64,000 bases of DNA from a virus, in IMG/VR virus record IMGVR_UViG_3300015371_000027, positions 1 to 64,000 of that record. One strand, given 5' to 3'. Every line of letters begins with the position of its first letter. Position 1 is the first letter of the stretch. The notes under the pieces were generated by a model. It was not told the DNA's origin. It did no database searches and worked only from the letters and a program-made list of their open reading frames with translations. A program made the position numbers and the translations under genes. Below are positions 9,847 through 17,906 of this stretch, in pieces.

Positions 9847-10367
9847 TTAGCCCTGTAATGGACTCGTCTCTCTTAAAACATCACATTCTAATAAGAGTAG
9901 AGCCATCGTTTTGTAGTATATGGGTTTAGTTCTCAATTCCCAGGGAGCAACACCTAAAGCTTTAGCAGCCCGAAAGAGGTCAACGTTAGGAGGACATTCT
10001 CCTGACATTCCCTTTGTTACGTAAAACTCCCTCCATCGGTCTGCTTCTTCGGGTTTGGGACGATAGCATTCATAATACCGTCCCAAATAGCTGTAAGAAC
10101 TCGAAGAGGAAGTTTCTTAAAACCTTCTTCTGAAACAGGAAGCTTTTGAGTTACTGTCTCTTCCTTCTTACCTTCTTTAATCACTACATCATGAGTAATA
10201 TCCCAATCCGAAATAAGTCCTATCAACGTAGAATTCATATCCTTATGATTTTCTACAAACTCATCCGTATACTTATTAGGAGAAAACTTAATGTGAATAG
10301 TCTCTTTACCAAACGGAATATCTAGTTCAGCAACTTCTTTATCAACTATAGAAATGTTGAGCGGCAT
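9847..10367 (-). CDS. Tail assembly chaperone, frameshifted (G-T) product
   Basis: The upstream frame (10017-10367) contains the canonical -1 slippery heptamer CCCAAAC in the right phase (codons CCA AAC). A -1 slip continues into the overlapping downstream frame (PEEADRWREFY...) to the stop at 9847, giving a fusion of about 173 residues. The downstream frame needs no start of its own. The G/G-T arrangement immediately before a tape measure is a conserved feature of long-tailed phages; both products bind the tape measure during tail assembly but are absent from virions. Confidence 0.88.
10017..10367 (-). CDS. Tail assembly chaperone G-like, 116 aa
   Basis: Zero-frame product: soluble, acidic N-terminal domain (residues 1-105), terminating shortly after the slippery site. 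It lies between the tail tube gene and the tape measure, the conserved position of lambda G-like chaperones. It is made in excess over the fusion in characterised phages. Confidence 0.85.
   Translation of the reverse strand: MPLNISIVDKEVAELDIPFGKETIHIKFSPNKYTDEFVENHKDMNSTLIGLISDWDITHDVVIKEGKKEETVTQKLPVSEEGFKKLPLRVLTAIWDGIMNAIVPNPKKQTDGGSFT
10053..10059 (-). promoter_or_regulatory. -1 programmed frameshift site CCCAAAC
   Basis: On the minus strand the heptamer reads C CCA AAC in the zero frame of the G-like gene, matching X XXY YYZ exactly. Re-pairing at CCC AAA leads directly into the overlapping T frame. Confidence 0.88.
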
Positions 10368-10415
10368 TTCTATCCTTTCTCTCGGCCTAACAGCCTCGTT
10401 ATTTCTGGAAGAGAA

Positions 10416-11381
10416 CTATAGAGCAGCGATATTATTTATAACAACAATTTCCAGCCCATTACCAGTACCACTCTCGTAATTAGGCATTAGAGAAAAAGTC
10501 GAAGCAAAGATATTATCTACATCTCCCCTGGTAGGAGTTTGGAACTTGAACGGAAAAGTAATCTGAATAGAAGCATTAATTCCCGTCTGAACCAGAGGAC
10601 CTGTAATCAGATATCTACAGAACTTCTGAGCAGAATTCCTAAGGTCTGCCATATAACCAGCAGCCACAGAGTTATGCTCCACCTGAATTTGAGCCATATA
10701 ATCAGGTGCGATTTCCACAATATCCGAATAACTATCTTGATCTGCTCGAAGGAAAAACGCCGGTCCTACCCTATTTCTGAAATGTATATTAGCAGATATA
10801 CAATTCTGAAGCATAGTAAGACCACCAACTGTATCTCCTACTGATATAGTTACTAGTTTAGGGCTTGCTACAAGAGATGCTACATTAGTAGTACTAGCCA
10901 TTGTAGCAGTTTCAGACATCGTTCTAGCAAATACATCACCTCTAACTGTTAGACCATTTCTAGCTAGATTAATCTCTACTCCAGAGAAAACTCCAAATCC
11001 ACAACGTTCTGCTCTAGCACTAGAACCATAATCCATAGAGTAAGTCTGGATTACATCAGGGTCCCAACCACTTGGAATAAATGTCCAAGTTTTAGCCGTA
11101 CCACCACCCGAAGGAGCAGAAGGAACTACAAGAGCAGATGCTAATATATAAACAATATCATTAAAGCCTAGAACTCCTTCAAACGTTCCTGTGCTCCATT
11201 CCTTTTCCAGAGTTAGATCGGTATTAAACTTAACACCTACTGGCCTGAACGGCTGAGTGGGCACGTTAGGATTAAGGCTAAACCTAGTATCCAGCAATCT
11301 TTTAGTTGCACTTACCAAAGTTCCCGGCGTAACTTCAGGACCTATATTAAGGTGCTGAAATACTGAAGCTCTTAGCGCCAT
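10416..11381 (-). CDS. Major tail (tube) protein, 321 aa
   Basis: Located directly upstream of the tail chaperones and after connector genes. The sequence is beta-rich with few charges, contains a FEGVLGFNDIVYILASAL segment (about residues 64-81) and a Gly/Ser-rich linker (PSAPSGGGTAKTW), the pattern of siphovirus tail tube proteins. A motif variant, ATTTCTGGAAG on +, sits in the short gap before the chaperone genes (10401-10411). Confidence 0.8.
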   Translation of the reverse strand: MALRASVFQHLNIGPEVTPGTLVSATKRLLDTRFSLNPNVPTQPFRPVGVKFNTDLTLEKEWSTGTFEGVLGFNDIVYILASALVVPSAPSGGGTAKTWTFIPSGWDPDVIQTYSMDYGSSARAERCGFGVFSGVEINLARNGLTVRGDVFARTMSETATMASTTNVASLVASPKLVTISVGDTVGGLTMLQNCISANIHFRNRVGPAFFLRADQDSYSDIVEIAPDYMAQIQVEHNSVAAGYMADLRNSAQKFCRYLITGPLVQTGINASIQITFPFKFQTPTRGDVDNIFASTFSLMPNYESGTGNGLEIVVINNIAAL

Positions 11382-11384
11382 CCC

Positions 11385-11822
11385 TTATACTCCTCTGGAG
11401 ATAAACATCCTGTAGTATCCACCGATGTAATTATAACGAATTCCATCTTCAACTGAAGTGTAGTCAATATCGTTTACTCTCCAACATCCCTGAATATTAT
11501 ACTGTATACCATCCAGAGTTATAGTGTCTACCGCTCCTTCTAAAGCCATATCTATCAGGTTAGCTATCTCGTAAGCTGCCTGTTTATCCTCACCCTGAGT
11601 AGTAGCATTGACCTGAAATACAGGTTCTATCTTTACTCTCGCTTCGGGTATATCCATCATAAATCTAAAGTCATCCCCACCTCTGCGAGAATAAATAATA
11701 TACGGAAAAGGAGAGTGTGACGGTAGATCGCTAAATATTCTATCATCTACTAAATCAGCCAGCGGAGCAGAAGCCGCCAGCTTACTATACACAAATCTAT
11801 TAGCGACTTCTGTTTCTCTCAT
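11385..11822 (-). CDS. Tail terminator/completion protein (DUF3168-like), 145 aa
   Basis: N-terminal pattern of ...FVYSKLAASAPLADLVDDRIF... followed by FPYIIYSRRG and a conserved helix with EDKQAAYEIANLID matches the DUF3168 tail-completion family in layout and length. ATG overlaps the upstream gp10-like gene stop by 4 nt. It caps the tail tube so that it can join the head. Confidence 0.75.
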   Translation of the reverse strand: MRETEVANRFVYSKLAASAPLADLVDDRIFSDLPSHSPFPYIIYSRRGGDDFRFMMDIPEARVKIEPVFQVNATTQGEDKQAAYEIANLIDMALEGAVDTITLDGIQYNIQGCWRVNDIDYTSVEDGIRYNYIGGYYRMFISRGV

Positions 11823-12169
11823 TGACCGTACAGCTCCATCCTTAAGTTGCGATAGAGATTATCTGCCTGCGCCTCAACAGCAGGACGAAGGAACGGTTTA
11901 GCACTCATCTTTACCGTCCCGTACTCGAGAAATATAGCGTGTCTAGCACCTACATTAACTCTCCAATGATTCCAGGCTATCCTCTCATTACTCACAGATT
12001 CTACTAATGCTCCCGACCTCTGATTAAACTTCTCCGATATATTCTGGAGGGTTTGTAGAGAAGCCTGATCTGCTGTCTTCTCTAACGCCCTGTCTACTCT
12101 TTCCTCGAACGTATCCTGTATTTCCTTCAGTCGGATACGATCTAGGAATACATTTATCTGTATGTCCAT
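11819..12169 (-). CDS. HK97 gp10-like head-tail joining protein, 116 aa
   Basis: Signature elements of the HK97 gp10 family: helical N-terminus, KFNQRSGALVESV, NVGARHAIFLEYGT and a KPFLRPAVEA helix at the C-terminus. Lies in canonical order between the head-closure gene and the tail terminator, overlapping both by a few nucleotides. Confidence 0.82.
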   Translation of the reverse strand: MDIQINVFLDRIRLKEIQDTFEERVDRALEKTADQASLQTLQNISEKFNQRSGALVESVSNERIAWNHWRVNVGARHAIFLEYGTVKMSAKPFLRPAVEAQADNLYRNLRMELYGQ

Positions 12170-12549
12170 TACGTTAACCTTATAAGAGATAATTTTAGAG
12201 TTATTCTATTACTATCTCTCCTATTAGTATCCAGAATTTGATACACCTCTCCGCCTAGTAAAATCTCATCTAATTCGTTAGCATCGTAATTCCACGGCAG
12301 AAGCAGAGTAAATCTCTGGAGAGAAGTAACATTCGATCCTATATCCTGTTCCACAGCTAAATTCTGAACAGTTTGCAGAAGTCCTTTAACAATTCTGGAA
12401 GATAAGAGTGTCCTAGTTTTTCCCCCTGTTGCCGTAGTCGCGCTTTTTGTGTATCTATTAATAGTTATATTAGCAGTAAGCAATCTCAGAACTTCTTTGC
12501 GTGCCGTTACTATATTAATATCTGGTATAGATTCTGGAGGGTAAATCAT
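12169..12549 (-). CDS. Head closure-like connector protein, 126 aa
   Basis: Second gene of the connector set; beta-rich, contains LQRFTLLLPWNYDANELDEILLGGEVYQIL-type features (an LLP-x-D turn and a GGEVYQIL strand) reminiscent of SPP1 gp16-like head-closure proteins. Call rests mainly on order and size. It overlaps its downstream neighbour by one nucleotide. Confidence 0.6.
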   Translation of the reverse strand: MIYPPESIPDINIVTARKEVLRLLTANITINRYTKSATTATGGKTRTLLSSRIVKGLLQTVQNLAVEQDIGSNVTSLQRFTLLLPWNYDANELDEILLGGEVYQILDTNRRDSNRITLKLSLIRLT

Positions 12550-12987
12550 TTACCATCCCCATCTTCTAGGATAACATCTGCCTTTAGGATACCCAGAATA
12601 ATAATGGTTACGCATATCTACGAACTCTTCAGTTACATCTGGAAGAGTGGATTCTGTAGCAGTCGATCCAAAATTACCTAGCGTAACGGTAGGATCAAGA
12701 ACTTTAAGTTTACCAAACTCTATACTAAATAGAGATTGATAATTACGAAGTTTCTGACTATACTTAAAGCTATCAGTTCCGGCAGTAGTATCTACCAAAT
12801 CTTTTAGCTTTCCCATCAGCATAGTAAGAACAGATAACTTCGTATATAGCATCACTACTTCTACATTACTACTCTTACTCTCATGTAAACTCCAGTATTG
12901 AGCAATCCTACGCTCAATCTCTGGAATATCATTACTACCAATCTCTTCTCTTATTAACTCCTGAGCCTCGGCAGCAGTTATACTCAT
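12550..12987 (-). CDS. Head-tail adaptor (gp6-like) protein, 145 aa
   Basis: Mostly helical 145-residue protein, first gene after the capsid terminator and before the closure protein, the expected place of the gp15/gp6 adaptor that binds the portal. No diagnostic motif beyond its helical pattern and order. Confidence 0.55.
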   Translation of the reverse strand: MSITAAEAQELIREEIGSNDIPEIERRIAQYWSLHESKSSNVEVVMLYTKLSVLTMLMGKLKDLVDTTAGTDSFKYSQKLRNYQSLFSIEFGKLKVLDPTVTLGNFGSTATESTLPDVTEEFVDMRNHYYSGYPKGRCYPRRWGW

Positions 12988-13002
12988 TAACTGTTCCTTT
13001 AT

Positions 13003-13049
13003 AAAAAGGAGAGAGGGTAAAGCGCCGCTCGAACTTTACCCTACTCTCC
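13003..13049 (-). terminator. Rho-independent terminator after capsid genes
   Basis: On the minus strand, GGAGAG-TA-GGGTAAAG pairs with CTTTACCC-TCTCTCC across an 11-nt loop and is followed by TTTTTATA. It separates the scaffold/capsid genes from the connector and tail genes, allowing higher capsid expression. Confidence 0.85.
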
Positions 13050-13088
13050 TTCTCGCTACGCTACTAATCATAACAGCGTAACCTGTTA

Positions 13089-13622
13089 TTATTCTTCCGT
13101 CTCTTCTACTTCTTCTTCATCTTCGTCGTCGGCGCTATCATTTCTGGAAGGATACCTACCTACTCTTACCTGTCCCATTTCATCTACTTCTACGGGAGGC
13201 GGAGTACGCCTTATTAGTTCTTCCTCTTGACGTTCCCGACGAGTTTTAAGGACCGCTCTAGCAATTGCTTCTCCCGTTTCCTGATCAGGGCAATCCACTA
13301 CTCCGGGTCCCCAATGCTGTCCCCTAAAGGTAACTACAATATCACCCGTATCGACAGCATACTTACCCATTTTTCTTGCTGCACCGCGCTGAGCCTCTTT
13401 ATCTGCCTTTTCAATATTACGCAGGCTTCTCTCCGCAGAAAGGCGACGCTGTTCAGCAAACTCCTGCTTTTCTTTTTCTAGTTGCTGCCTTTCCTGCTCT
13501 AGAGCCTCTCTAGCAGCAAGAATATCTTCTGCCGCATTACGTGCGGTCTGACCGGCAACAGTATCTTCGCCGGTATCCTCTACTTCTGTAATCTGTCGCC
13601 GCAAACTACTCTTTTTAGCCAT
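13089..13622 (-). CDS. Hypothetical capsid-operon protein, 177 aa
   Basis: Residues about 30-90 are a Glu/Gln/Arg coiled coil (EALEQERQQLEKEKQEFAE), followed by a small beta domain (DTGDIVVTFRGQHWGPGVV) and a very acidic C-terminus (DDEDEEEVEETEE). Cotranscribed with the major capsid gene (3-nt gap). Could be a head accessory or assembly factor; not recognised. Confidence 0.6.
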   Translation of the reverse strand: MAKKSSLRRQITEVEDTGEDTVAGQTARNAAEDILAAREALEQERQQLEKEKQEFAEQRRLSAERSLRNIEKADKEAQRGAARKMGKYAVDTGDIVVTFRGQHWGPGVVDCPDQETGEAIARAVLKTRRERQEEELIRRTPPPVEVDEMGQVRVGRYPSRNDSADDEDEEEVEETEE

Positions 13623-13624
13623 TA

Positions 13625-14734
13625 TTAAAGTCCCGTAATAACGTAAATCGCTTCCGGTTCAAGAACTACAGGAAGTCCTGCCTGCCATGCCTGTCCCTGA
13701 AGGCGATACGGCTTTTCATCCGTAATTGCCTTTACGTGGCTAATACGACCAGGAGTACTCTCACCCTGAGCAGTACCAATGCCGTAATAACCAAGTGTAT
13801 TCTGAATAGGAAGGATTTGGTTATCTCCCAGGTCCAGATCAATCGTCCTATCAGTTTCAGCAATAATAACGAAAACGGTTCGCTTTAGGAACCATCCCGT
13901 TGTCGATTGAGTACGATACTGAAGGTCGTACGTTTCGATTCCGGGCATTTCGTTATCGAGCATGATCTGATTAAGAGCGCCCGGAGTAACTCGACCAGGG
14001 AAACCTACTACCGATCCAGAAGCAATCTGAATCGAACCAACACGGTTCCTGATCTTATCATTACCAAGCATCTTATTACGAACCGTTAGACTGGTAATAA
14101 ATCGCTTGGCTCGATATCCTTTTCCCTGAAGGAAATTAAGACCAGCAATAATATCATCCAGCGGATCATAACTATCGTTTGCCCAATCACCACCTGTAGC
14201 GACCCTATGACCAGTAGGATTAACATAGGTGAAGGTATCCGTATAGTTATTATCGCCAACGATAGGAACAGAAGCATCTACAATCGCTTCCCATCGCTGC
14301 TTTTCCTGCTTATCCAGAAGTGGTCGGAGAAGTGTAAGATCAGACCATCGGAGAACCCTTTGCATTGCTTCAAAGGTTCCCATTCCTGCCTGTCCTGCGC
14401 GGGCAAGCATTCTATTCAGGGTATCATAATCCTTAGCCGTAAGCTGAGAACCGATATCCTGATGCCCAAGCCTTACACTAATCGAACCGAACATAACCGA
14501 TTGCTTGATCTGAACAGGACTATATCTAGTCCCATCATTAGCAACCACAGTTCGATACCTTACCTGATCGTCGGTATACTCATTCTCTTCCACCGTTTGC
14601 TCTGGAAGAATAGTAGGTCCGAGATACGTTCGTTCAGGCGGGCCGAACTGTGCCAAAGGATTATTGAGAACTTTATTAAAAACATCTCTCTCAATAAGTG
14701 TATTTACCAGCCCTGGAATAGAATATTCGTTCAT
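13625..14734 (-). CDS. Major capsid protein, 369 aa
   Basis: Position after scaffold and decoration-like genes, single long ORF, and C-terminal features (VFVIIAETDRTIDLDL, a spine-like helix YDPLDDIIAGLNFLQ near residue 190, and a beta-rich P-domain) match HK97-fold major capsid proteins. Codon usage here is more GC-rich and regular than in neighbours, as expected for a highly expressed structural gene. No delta-domain protease cleavage site was identified. Confidence 0.82.
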   Translation of the reverse strand: MNEYSIPGLVNTLIERDVFNKVLNNPLAQFGPPERTYLGPTILPEQTVEENEYTDDQVRYRTVVANDGTRYSPVQIKQSVMFGSISVRLGHQDIGSQLTAKDYDTLNRMLARAGQAGMGTFEAMQRVLRWSDLTLLRPLLDKQEKQRWEAIVDASVPIVGDNNYTDTFTYVNPTGHRVATGGDWANDSYDPLDDIIAGLNFLQGKGYRAKRFITSLTVRNKMLGNDKIRNRVGSIQIASGSVVGFPGRVTPGALNQIMLDNEMPGIETYDLQYRTQSTTGWFLKRTVFVIIAETDRTIDLDLGDNQILPIQNTLGYYGIGTAQGESTPGRISHVKAITDEKPYRLQGQAWQAGLPVVLEPEAIYVITGL

Positions 14735-14736
14735 TA

Positions 14737-15372
14737 TTAATCAGCTCCGGTAATAGTATTCCAACGAGCCCTTACAACTGCTTTAAGGCCAGAAGAAAGT
14801 CCCGACCACCCAGGGAGAAAATTCTCCGCAACAGTTACTCCAGCATTAGGACGAAGAAGTTCGATATCAGGATATCGAACCAAATCTTCCTTATCAAATA
14901 GAAGCAAGCCAAACTCATCATCTGAAGTTGCCGCAGGACCAAAACCTGTTCCTGCATCCCTTTCAGTATAAGTTCGACCCAACAGCGTACCAGAAGGAAG
15001 AAATTTCCTTCCATATCTGGAGAGAATAGCAGTATCTCCAGAAGCAAGAGCTACCACCAATGCTTCTACTGTAAGAGCAGTAGCACCCTTAGCAGCCGCA
15101 GCAGTAACATAAGCAATCTTACCTGATCCTGCTGCACCAAAATAAAGAAATGTTCCAGCAGGAATAGCATCAGGCAAAGCAGTTACAGCAACAGAAGTAG
15201 CACCAATTGCTGCGATAGCGCTAGTAGTAACTAGAATACCCCCTTGATCCGTAAACTGGCTAGGATCAATAATAGCAGGGTAGTGAGAGATCATATCTAG
15301 CTCAAGGAAATCCTTAAGCCATACCGGCGCTGTTTTAACATTATCCCATCGAAGAACAGCACTTCTAGCCAT
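14737..15372 (-). CDS. Putative capsid decoration/stabilisation protein, 211 aa
   Basis: Ala/Gly/Thr/Val-rich beta domain (residues about 50-125, with AIPAGTFLYFG and KGATALTVEAL) resembles small head-decoration proteins made next to capsid genes. ATG directly follows the scaffold gene stop (TAATG-type junction). Confidence 0.6.
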   Translation of the reverse strand: MARSAVLRWDNVKTAPVWLKDFLELDMISHYPAIIDPSQFTDQGGILVTTSAIAAIGATSVAVTALPDAIPAGTFLYFGAAGSGKIAYVTAAAAKGATALTVEALVVALASGDTAILSRYGRKFLPSGTLLGRTYTERDAGTGFGPAATSDDEFGLLLFDKEDLVRYPDIELLRPNAGVTVAENFLPGWSGLSSGLKAVVRARWNTITGAD

Positions 15373-15959
15373 TACTTCTTTCCTCCAATTAGACCAAGAT
15401 TTTCCTTAATCGCACCATACCTACTATTCATGTACTCGTCTGCAACATTCCTCTCTTTACCGCTACCACCTCTAGAAGAACCATGCTCCGTAGTAATAGT
15501 AGATTTACTCATTAGCTCTTTAGCCATTTCAGAATGGCTATCGAACCAATTCATTCTAGCATCTGCATCTTCTGCACCAGGATCAGACTTTTTAACACTT
15601 ACAGGCCAGTCCTTCACCTGAGCGTCAATGGTATCATTAATCTTTTTAGCGTACCGTACCGCCGCCTCATCTCTGGAAGTAAGTTCATCTAGCTTTTTCT
15701 TAGACTCTTCATAGAGCGACTTATAATCATTCTTTTCTTGAGCCTCTTTCTCCTTATTACTCTTTTCCTGCTCCTCAGAAACATTCTTAAGAGCAAGCTT
15801 AACGGCTTCACTTACAGCGGATTGAAAATCATCTTTGGTGAGATACTTCGGCGATTCTTTCTCTTTAGTTTCCTTCTGTTCCCCTTCGGGCTTCTTTTCC
15901 TCAGGCTTCTTATCTTCCTGCTGTTCATTTTTAATATCTTCGTCTGGCATTATTCCCAC
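15372..15959 (-). CDS. Scaffolding-like protein, 195 aa
   Basis: Highly charged: Glu/Lys-rich N-terminal region (residues 5-50), central coiled coil (KLALKNVSEEQEKSNKEKEA and KSLYEESKKKLDEL), and a Gly-rich basic tail. Composition and its place upstream of the capsid gene match gp20-type scaffolds. The dispersed motif at 15669-15679 encodes part of LTSRDE here. Confidence 0.75.
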   Translation of the reverse strand: MGIMPDEDIKNEQQEDKKPEEKKPEGEQKETKEKESPKYLTKDDFQSAVSEAVKLALKNVSEEQEKSNKEKEAQEKNDYKSLYEESKKKLDELTSRDEAAVRYAKKINDTIDAQVKDWPVSVKKSDPGAEDADARMNWFDSHSEMAKELMSKSTITTEHGSSRGGSGKERNVADEYMNSRYGAIKENLGLIGGKK

Positions 15960-16786
15960 CCTAAAATCTCTGGAAGTAAGTATGATCCAGTAGCATCTGT
16001 TGTAAATGTAACGCGAACTGCATCTTCATTATCTCCGCGCCACGCTTGATATGTAGAACTTCTTAACAGAGTAACCATTAAGAGTCCTAATGAGTCACTA
16101 CTCTTGATAAATTGCCTAGAATAGTGTGATTGACCAGCCTCTCCCGGCCCAGCAATTAGTTTGAACGTAATATCTACATTACCCTCTAGCGCTCCTGTTC
16201 TATCGTAAGTGTAAAGTGTCGCATTGGTGGTTAATGGATTACTACTCGAAGGAACTACTGTAGCCGACATAACTCTGGTAATATCTTCATCTCCAGAGAT
16301 TGTCTCTTCAGTAGGAGTATATTCATACCCTGATTTTTCCATAACCAGAGTATAAGTTCCATTTTCTAACCCAAATGAGGCTACTCCATTTATATCAGTA
16401 ATATTAGAGTAAGAATATATACCAATTACTAACCTTACTGATACTCCACTCAAGTTATTTCCATCACCATCTTGAACAGTAAGATTAACTAGATTAGGAC
16501 CCGCACCCGCAGAAGCAGAGGCTCCTTCAGGATCAAAAGCTACAACAGGAAGATTAGGAATAGGCAGTCCATCATTCGTATCAAAAAACTGAACTGCACC
16601 TCTAAAATCATCTAAATAATCGTAAACAAATACGAAATCTCCATTACTACCTATTGCTGCAAATCCTGAAGAAACAAGTCCACCTACTAATGCTCCAGTA
16701 GTATCATATAATTGTGCTCTTAATCTAGATAGAGCCCCTATATATGTAGCACCTAACGAGAGCGAAACAGTTCTTGTTTGTGACAT
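15950..16786 (-). CDS. Head-associated Ig-like/carboxypeptidase-regulatory-like protein, 278 aa
   Basis: Residues about 100-165 carry a typical beta-sandwich repeat (GNNLSGVSVRLVI ... DINGVASFGLENGTYTLV ... SGYEY), as in carboxypeptidase-regulatory-like or Big-type domains used for surface attachment in phage particles. It overlaps the scaffold gene by 10 nt. Location inside the head block suggests capsid-surface display. The dispersed motif is at 15966-15976 near its 3' end. Confidence 0.6.
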   Translation of the reverse strand: MSQTRTVSLSLGATYIGALSRLRAQLYDTTGALVGGLVSSGFAAIGSNGDFVFVYDYLDDFRGAVQFFDTNDGLPIPNLPVVAFDPEGASASAGAGPNLVNLTVQDGDGNNLSGVSVRLVIGIYSYSNITDINGVASFGLENGTYTLVMEKSGYEYTPTEETISGDEDITRVMSATVVPSSSNPLTTNATLYTYDRTGALEGNVDITFKLIAGPGEAGQSHYSRQFIKSSDSLGLLMVTLLRSSTYQAWRGDNEDAVRVTFTTDATGSYLLPEILGWE

Positions 16787-16792
16787 GCATAA

Positions 16793-17518
16793 TTACTCTT
16801 CCGTTGTAGTTGTGTCATGTTCTATAGATCTACCGACAGGACTAACTGAACTACCACTCATTACCATTGGTTTTCTACTAAATTTAGTAGCACTATCATA
16901 CACTGCTCTAGTAGGCCAATTACGAGCAAATGTATGGTCAGCATGAGTAGCGCCGTTAATTGTACACCTCTGGAAAGAAATTGGATTAGTAGAGAGAAGA
17001 TTTAGCGCAAAATCATTCTCCACAATCGTATCTATTACCTCACAGGGACCACATTTATCTGCCGCACTTTCAGCATTAAATTGAAGGCATGCCAGAGCAG
17101 TATGAGATAAGTGACACCTCTTAAGTCTGATTTTCTTTGTGATACCTCGATTAATATTACCAAAGTAGACAGCATGTTGAACTGCCACATTTTTAACAGT
17201 AACATTATTCAACAAGACGCCCTGAGCATTTACGCCCAGAATTCCCTGCTGTCTACACCCTATAACACTCACTCCATCTACTACAATATCTTCCCAATCC
17301 CCATTTGTATTCCCAATCCATATACCGATGAACGATCTAATAGTATTACTAGAACTGCCCTCCACCCTTATTTTATTAGACCGCTCGATATGAATAGCGT
17401 GATTCTGCCCAGGAACATCCAACGAAGCGCCAGTAGCAAAACGAATAATTACATCTCTTTGCCCCTTGACCATAATTGGTCTAGTTTGATGCCCGATAAC
17501 AGCTATAATTTTAGACAT
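16793..17518 (-). CDS. Parallel beta-helix (pectate-lyase-like) protein, 241 aa
   Basis: Successive short strands with regularly spaced Ile/Val and Asn/Gly turns (IVVDGVSVIGC, VLLNNVTVKNVAV, KKIRLKRCHLSH, CEVIDTIVEND) form the repeat of right-handed beta-helices found in phage fibres and depolymerases. No catalytic residues could be assigned. It probably belongs to a surface fibre complex with its neighbours. Confidence 0.6.
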   Translation of the reverse strand: MSKIIAVIGHQTRPIMVKGQRDVIIRFATGASLDVPGQNHAIHIERSNKIRVEGSSSNTIRSFIGIWIGNTNGDWEDIVVDGVSVIGCRQQGILGVNAQGVLLNNVTVKNVAVQHAVYFGNINRGITKKIRLKRCHLSHTALACLQFNAESAADKCGPCEVIDTIVENDFALNLLSTNPISFQRCTINGATHADHTFARNWPTRAVYDSATKFSRKPMVMSGSSVSPVGRSIEHDTTTTEE

Positions 17519-17531
17519 ACCATCTATACCT

Positions 17532-17894
17532 CTATAGTTGACCCATAGCCCTCAAAATAACCTGTCCTCCATCACGTATAGGTTGGCCTGCAATTCCAAA
17601 TTGTTTAGTAAAAGGAGTCTCAGGAATTATCGAGTCTAGAATAACAGAATCTATAAGTGTAGTTACGAGTCTCTGTAGCATTGGGTCTTCATTACTAATA
17701 TCATCTTTTAGATTTGCTCTTAAAACCTGTGCCTCTTCTATCCATTTACCTTCTTCATCTACAGGCCGTAACAGAATATTAATCTCTGAAGGAGTAGTGC
17801 TGTCACCTCTTTCTATAGTCCATTGCCATATCAACAAAGGAACTTCTTCTTCTACTTCTACTGTCCTCTTAATTCTAGCTATAAAATCTGCCAT
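17532..17894 (-). CDS. Hypothetical protein in the fibre module, 120 aa
   Basis: Not recognised. Mixed alpha/beta, acidic in the first two thirds, with ITERGD-type turn content and a Gly-rich C-terminus. It sits between the 832-residue fibre-like protein and the beta-helix protein, both structural, so a connector or chaperone role in that module is possible. Confidence 0.55.
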   Translation of the reverse strand: MADFIARIKRTVEVEEEVPLLIWQWTIERGDSTTPSEINILLRPVDEEGKWIEEAQVLRANLKDDISNEDPMLQRLVTTLIDSVILDSIIPETPFTKQFGIAGQPIRDGGQVILRAMGQL

Positions 17895-17906
17895 GTCATC
17901 TCCTAG

